Positions 59,001-64,000 of a stretch of 64,000 nucleotides of DNA are shown piece by piece. Made by a program: the position numbers and the translations under genes. A model generated the notes under the pieces. It had not been told where the DNA came from. It saw nothing but the letters and a program-made list of their open reading frames with translations, and did no database searches. The DNA comes from Phlebiopsis flavidoalba. Its lineage: Eukaryota; Basidiomycota; Agaricomycetes; Polyporales; Phanerochaetaceae. Within the stretch, counting starts at the first letter, position 1; each line of letters opens with the position of its first letter. Location: contig JAOCPU010000001.1 in NCBI GenBank assembly GCA_035772785.1, forward strand, positions 1,984,001-2,048,000, in the 5' to 3' direction.

Positions 59001-60300
59001 AGGGGTCCTCCAAGCCGCGTAGCCGTGTTTACCTGTCGACCTTCTGACTCGGTCTTCTCTATGTCCCCTAAAAGGTGAGTGCAAGTACCGTCGCCTATGC
59101 CAGGTTGAAGACACTTTCTCAGTTTGTGCCGCACTTTCGAGTTGCTGTACTAGGTTCCTCCGAACACTAACAGAGTGACGAAGCAGCATCTGGGGACCTC
59201 GGTGCGATTCACTGTCCCTCACGACGCGACCAACGACTAGCAAACACCAAATCAGGGTATGACCATCACCCTCCCTCTCCTCCCTCATTCCATACTTTCA
59301 CCACGATTAGATACTAAGTAGTGCTCCTTTCGATATGAACGCTATACAGCTCGCTTGCTGGACTGCTGCATAGCTTAGGGAAAAAAAAATTGACGATATA
59401 ACTACCAAGCTCTTCCCCCGAAACTACTGTATCTGTCGGGAAGGGAGCAAACTCGCTCGTGGTCGTTAAATCTTATTTTTGGTTCGATCATTCTTTCACC
59501 TCGAGATAAGAAGCTTAAAGCTACGATTTTATCGAAAAATCATAAATCTGGGATACTCCTCATTGGAATCCGTCTGACTGGGTCTCGTCGAGACCTGGAC
59601 AGAACAGTCCTTTTATGACGAATAACGTCCTCATCTCTCTGGCCCGGATGGTGCTTTTCGTGTTCAACAAACTATTAGTTGTTATTTCGAATGCTCAATC
59701 CTTGTGTTAGGCTTAAGTCGCTCGCCCCGGATTAATCGTGGGTGAGTTTTGAAATTTGATTTATTGGCTGCGTGACGCGTCGCGTCGCGTGGCAGCGCGT
59801 GGCACACTAAATCACAATCAGTCACATGTGTGACATGCAACGCGGCCTCTCACCGTACTTGGGGTCGTCGGCTGTGCGCGCGACACCGATTCCCCGACTC
59901 TAATCTAAAACCAATAGCACAGATTTATATCAGTAGAAGAAATATATACTACTGTACACTCTCGACCCAAATGGCTGTCACACAACGTCACAAGGTGCTC
60001 CGAATTGTTGTTTGTCACAGACACCTGTCGCCGCTGTGTGACGGGCGCCTTTGCGCGCGGGGTTTGCGCGGGGTACCCGCTGTGTGAGGCTCGTAGCAGT
60101 CACGGATTTGTGATACACACAGCGCACTCCTCACTCGAGCTGCGCTCGGCTCGTGTGTGCGCCGTGTGCCCTCCGTGACAACAAACCACGCAACTCAAAT
60201 CCCAATATATATATACTCTGTGACCTTAACCCTTTATACAGGTGGTACACACCAGGTAGTCCTGTTCTACTTAAGTTCTGGTGGTTTAGCGTCACCTCCA

Positions 60301-60410
60301 AATAGCCTTTTAAGGAAGCTCGGCTATAAAAATGCACAAATAGCCTTTTAAGGAAGCTCGGCTATAAAAATGCACAATAGCCTTTTAAGGAAGCTCAGCC
60401 ATAAAATGCA
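60301..60410. repeat. Tandem repeat, three copies of 37-38 bases
   Basis: The unit AATAGCCTTTTAAGGAAGCT plus CGGCTATAAAAATGCAC starts at 60301, 60339 and 60376. Copies 1 and 2 are identical. Copy 3 differs by CGGCT to CAGCC and lost one A. Within each unit AGCC pairs with GGCT and CCTT with AAGG, so a transcript could fold into a small hairpin. Confidence 0.92.
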
Positions 60411-60722
60411 AACGTAATCATGATGACTCACCATAACTGTATAGTTCAGTAGTTTAAACAGTGTCGTCTGTTGACATTTCCAGTGAGTGCACTCCTTCCT
60501 TTCACCCCACTTCATCCTGCAGACACAGTGAGCAAGCTATCACCATGTCCACTTTCTCTTGCACATTTCTCTAGGTTTACTCTGTGTAGAGAGATCTTGA
60601 CATCTCATTTAAACCCACTTTTGCCCTGCATAGCTACACACCACCTCACAATCCTTGGGGTCCATGTCTTGTTGTTTATCTTCTCCCCCCCACTTGAACT
60701 GTATAAAATGACACTGTAAATA

Positions 60723-60760
60723 GTCCGCTCTGGCGCTTAGCGCTGGGCTGTGACTCGGAC
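60723..60760. repeat. 38-base nested palindromic element
   Basis: The outer arms GTCCG (60723-60727) and CGGAC (60756-60760) are inverted. An inner perfect arm pair, GCGCT and AGCGC, is separated by one T. It is flanked by AT-rich DNA. Confidence 0.7.
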
Positions 60761-61720
60761 AAATGCAGCCACGTGTAATTGTTTGTTCGTATTAATTGAT
60801 GGGGGATTTTTCAGGAAATTTCATAAGGTCACGTGTAGACCATGGAGAAGCTGTTAATAAAAAAAGAGCGCGCTTCCGGCGCGCGTCTCACCGATACCAC
60901 CGGTCACTCTTGTATTTTTTGAGGGGTGGTATACCCGTGTTATTGGTTCAGTGTTTGATCAGATGTTCAAGAGATAAAGTTGTCAAGATCCAGGCATGTA
61001 TCAACTTGAATCTTTGGTGTCGAGAAGGTAGCATGAGGGTTGAAAGAGAAAAGGTCTACTGCTGGCTGATACTTTCATGTGAATTACATGTTTGCGTACA
61101 GTATTACAGCATTTGAGCAAGAAGATACATAATTATGAACAGGTGAAGATCACCCATTTTGCAGCTTATATACCATGAATTTGTAGTTAATACGTGACGG
61201 CGGGGTGATGTGCATACACGATCGACAACTGGGGGGCCTGCACTGAGCTCCGCAAAAATGAGATGCCAGAAGTACTTGAGACCGGAAAGATTGTTAGTAT
61301 CGGGGATAATTATCCGAAAATAAGTTCTCGTACTTAGTGTCGAGTAGAAACGAGTAATCAACTAGTTGTGATTTCGAGTAAGTATACTTATAGGGACTCG
61401 GGCGTTGCTCCGCCTCAACATCACCTAGAGAAGAAGATACTAGCCATGGGCTGTATACTCAATGAAAGCTTGAATGGGGTGGCTATAGATACTCAAGCTA
61501 CTTGTCCGCACTCCGTTACGAGGACGAGGGGGGGAAGATGAGACGCGAATATATGAACGTTTTCTTACCCATCACCGCGGCCCGACGCCCATCACCCATC
61601 AGAAGTGGGGCTAGGCGTCTGTCATGCACGACAGTCACGTGAACCCAGCCAGGTCCAGGACGGTACTGATAACCGATACCCGGTGGTATCGGAACCGATT
61701 CCAAGGGACAATCGGAACCG

Positions 61721-61738
61721 CCGACGCGCCGACGCGTT
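61721..61738. promoter_or_regulatory. MCB-like motif upstream of RAD1
   Basis: CCGACGCGCCGACGCGTT contains the MluI cell-cycle box ACGCGT (61732-61737) and a near copy, about 110 bases before the proposed RAD1 start. MBF binding at such sites drives G1/S transcription in other fungi. The role here is inferred. Confidence 0.45.
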
Positions 61739-61847
61739 GTCCTTTCTATCCTTCTCAGGGTTCACCACGTACACCTTTCGTCGGGAGTACTCATTAGCAA
61801 ATAGTCGCAAGAGCATGATAGCGAAAATCCACTCGTACTCTATTATA

Positions 61848-63447
61848 TGTCGTGGGCAACATGAAGGCCGCAACTCACAGCTCTTGTAGGTACTGTTTGC
61901 GTCCGTGCATGACGTGCGATATTTCGCTGCCCTTTTACGAGGGATTAACTTCGCAAACGTGAGTATCTCGTACCTTGTCATAGGCTCTCATGGTAAATCG
62001 CGATTTTGTGATGAAATGAACTACCAGCGCGCGAATATCACCTTGTCGAAGGCCGGTTTGATTATAAACGTTGAAGAAGCACGCACTCTCTTGGGTTTGT
62101 ATTCATTTCTATGCGAGAAGAATGAGCAATTGATTGACCAAATGTGTAGGGACTGCATACATATTTGCCGAAGTCTTCGACGAGTACATTTATAATCCAG
62201 ATGTGGGTAAATCCGCACCGGCTACCCAAAACTCCGAGTTTGTGCAAGACCAGGAGGAACCTGCAAACACTGCGATAGAAGTGCCTATCAACACTCTCGT
62301 TGAGTGCCTTAATATATTTGGTACACGCAGGCCCTGCTAGCTCCTCGAACTCGAAAGATTCGAAGTCACGACGCTGGCGTCGCGCCGGAGAAGGGAGCGA
62401 CCACGACGCAGGCATACACGATGGTTCTTCTCATGGGCAGCATCGTGGAGGTAGTGCCTCGGGTGCAGGGCCAGCTGATAATACTAGGATAGATCAGTTC
62501 TTCGGGGCTGACAAGCGTACTGGGATGAGACTGTCATATGCCGGGCCTGGTATCCACTCACCTTCTTGATGTGAGTGTATCCCCTGGGCAGTTACGACTC
62601 AACCCTTCAGCCTGTGTGACGTGCGATACAGGTCAGAAGCCACCGGTGGTCCCACCGCTACAGTTGAGCTCACAACCTTTGAGCCTGAAGCCCAGCTTGA
62701 ACTTTCCATTCGATGCTGATGAAGCGTAAGTAGTGTCAGTGTCGTTACGTTCCCAAATATCTGACTGTATGCTCCTTTCAGAATCCTAAGGATTATTCTT
62801 AAGGTGCGTCAATCTGCTTGTATGCACTGTGTGGGAATTTGATGTGTGGTATAGTCTTCGTGGTTGCGGGACGCTCTCTCTGAGCTGGATCCATCATGCG
62901 AAAAGCTCACAATCATTGGAAACCCGCCACCCGCGAGCGGTCGAGCACCAAGAAGAGTCTCAGAACCGCGGTTGCGACTGAAGGCTATCGGAACGTTCGG
63001 CACAACTGAGGTGATCGATCTGTGTCTTCTCGCACTATATTTCTCTGAAACTGGTCATGACACTGTATAGTCAGATGGATTATCCCAGTGATAAAGAGGT
63101 CCTCGAGACGTGTGAATGTGCTGTTCCGGTCAGCTTTAGGTATGCTGCGCACCATCCACCCAGCGAATACCTAAATGCCTAAAGATTGATCTCGCACTTA
63201 GTTATAGTTTCAAACACATCGCTAGATCGACACGGGCTCTGCAAGCGTCTCATAAGACCTCACTGAGGATAGATGGAGATGGTCTCTTGAGTCTCCAATT
63301 TCTTATGCCCGCACCGAACAAAAGAGGAGGGATTGGTTCATCCGACTGCGCTTTCATCGAATTTAGGGTTTGTGATCCCGATTTTGGCAAAAATACTCTC
63401 ACTACGCCCCTACTGAACAGTGCCTTGCTCTCGACGATGGACAGTAG
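61848..63447 (+). CDS. RAD1: DNA damage checkpoint clamp subunit RAD1 (9-1-1 complex)
   Basis: PCNA-like subunit of the Rad9-Rad1-Hus1 checkpoint clamp. Recognisable parts in order are VLFASVHDVRYFAALLRGIN (from 61890), an intron, RANITLSKAGLIINVEEART (about 62029), an intron, and GTAYIFAEVFDEYIYNPD (about 62150). Then come IEVPINTLVECLNIFGT, RIDQFFGADKRTGMRLSYAG (about 62490), TVELTTFEPEAQLEL, RDALSELDPSCEKLTIIGNP (about 62865) and LQFLMPAPNKRGG (about 63291). The last exon (63421-63447) gives CLALDDGQ and the stop, joined to AFIEFR by the intron 63368-63420. One extra base near 62327 and another near 62550 break the frame. The first codons are unclear: ATG 61848 is the nearest candidate. 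Confidence 0.87.
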
Positions 63448-63584
63448 TACTGGTCATAGGCGTAGCTCATCTGTTTATCTGTTCATGATCCCGATCACAC
63501 GAGTCTCTGGTGCATAATTGCAGCACATTTGCGAAAAGCGTCGATTGTGGGTATGATGAAAAGTGCAGTATGTGTCATTCTATA

Positions 63585-64000
63585 TTATATGATAGCAAAA
63601 ACTAATGGCATGTATGATAAATCAGTAGAGACCCTGGAAGGGATCCGCCGGCGGCTTCGCTTCATACTTTTCAGAGGCACTGCTGGGGCAGGCGGTGATG
63701 AGACCTTTGGGGCCGGTGGGTAGTAGTCTGCGATGATGTCGTCGAAAACTCGACACTTTGTGGGCCAGTTTGCTAGACATATCATTTAGAGATGAGTGCC
63801 AGGACAAAGCGGCAAAAAGATACGTACTGGGTCTGTAAATCTTCTGGGATGCTTCAAGCATGTTCGACACAATGAGCCTCCTCAATGCGGGGCCATCCAG
63901 CGGAGGGGCAGGCGTTTTTCAGCCTTCTTCACCCCAGATTTTTTTCGTTCTTCAACTTTTCTTCTTCCTTCTCAAGTGCCTGTTTCCATGTACCCAACGG
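63585..64000 (-). CDS. 3' part of an unidentified gene entering from the right edge
   Basis: Minus-strand frames read WKQALEKEEEKLKNEKNLG (about 63940-63995, coiled-coil-like), KKAEKRLPLRWMAP, ALRRLIVSNMLEASQK (about 63840-63880) and VFDDIIADYYPPAPKV (about 63710-63750). A basic tail, KSMKRSRRRIP, runs to a stop near 63585. Introns or frame breaks separate the pieces, and the 5' end lies outside the window. The charged helix plus acidic DDIIADYYPP motif suggests a nuclear or cytosolic protein, but no family is recognised. Confidence 0.35.

Larger units (their letters stand above)
59001..61847. other. Gene-poor 2.8 kb AT-rich interval
   Basis: No conserved protein is recognised on either strand. 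It holds GC-rich islands (59770-59810, 60030-60085, 60130-60175), a three-copy tandem repeat (60301-60410), a 38-base palindromic element (60723-60760), a GCGCGC inverted repeat (60868-60884), and the RAD1 promoter at its right end. The mixture could reflect remains of a non-autonomous mobile element, but no target-site duplication or terminal repeat pair was established. Confidence 0.45.

Noticed and set aside
1..64000. tRNA, rRNA genes, CRISPR arrays or viral genes
   Set aside because: Scanned by eye for tRNA B-box-like sequences, rRNA motifs and regularly spaced repeats. None was convincing; the only tandem array is the three-unit repeat at 60.3 kb, which has no spacers.
1..64000. RIP-like mutation as the cause of the broken frames
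   Set aside because: The breaks are single-base insertions and deletions, not C-to-T changes, and they affect single-copy genes rather than repeats.

Overview
The window is nuclear DNA of a filamentous basidiomycete, most likely an Agaricomycete and possibly a polypore. Genes are split by many 50-60 bp GT-AG introns, intergenic spaces are short, coding sequence is GC-rich, and the recognisable proteins are fungal housekeeping proteins plus basidiomycete-style accessory genes (DOMON-b561 protein, F-box/LRR expansions, NYN protein). Nothing bacterial, viral or CRISPR-like was seen.

Layout, left to right: EST1/SMG6-type PIN protein (+); a 2.3 kb stretch with no recognised gene; DOMON-cytochrome b561 membrane protein (-); nucleoside diphosphate kinase (-) divergent from QCR7 of complex III (+); transketolase (-); GH31 alpha-xylosidase-type enzyme (-) divergent from an MFS antiporter (+); a 5'-truncated serine dehydratase (+); PET100 (-); glutamate decarboxylase (+); two tandem paralogous F-box genes (-); DNA polymerase delta subunit 2 (+) convergent with ER glucosidase I (-); NYN-LOTUS-like protein (+); SulP sulfate permease (+) convergent with TACO1/YebC (-); an unknown membrane protein (-); TEL2/TELO2 (-); two poorly defined genes; BMT2 rRNA methyltransferase (+); a 2.8 kb gene-poor, AT-rich stretch with a tandem repeat and palindromes; checkpoint clamp subunit RAD1 (+); and the 3' end of an unidentified gene running in from the right edge (-).

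The genes form no single pathway. Loose themes are genome maintenance (EST1/SMG6, POLD2, TEL2, RAD1) and mitochondrial respiration (QCR7, PET100, TACO1). Almost every conserved gene is broken by single-base insertions or deletions relative to its family, while the NDK gene reads cleanly through five exons to the expected 151 residues. Essential single-copy genes are hit alike, so I read most breaks as assembly errors rather than pseudogenes. CDS coordinates below give the gene span (first ATG to last stop, introns included), and the listed proteins need frame correction before use.
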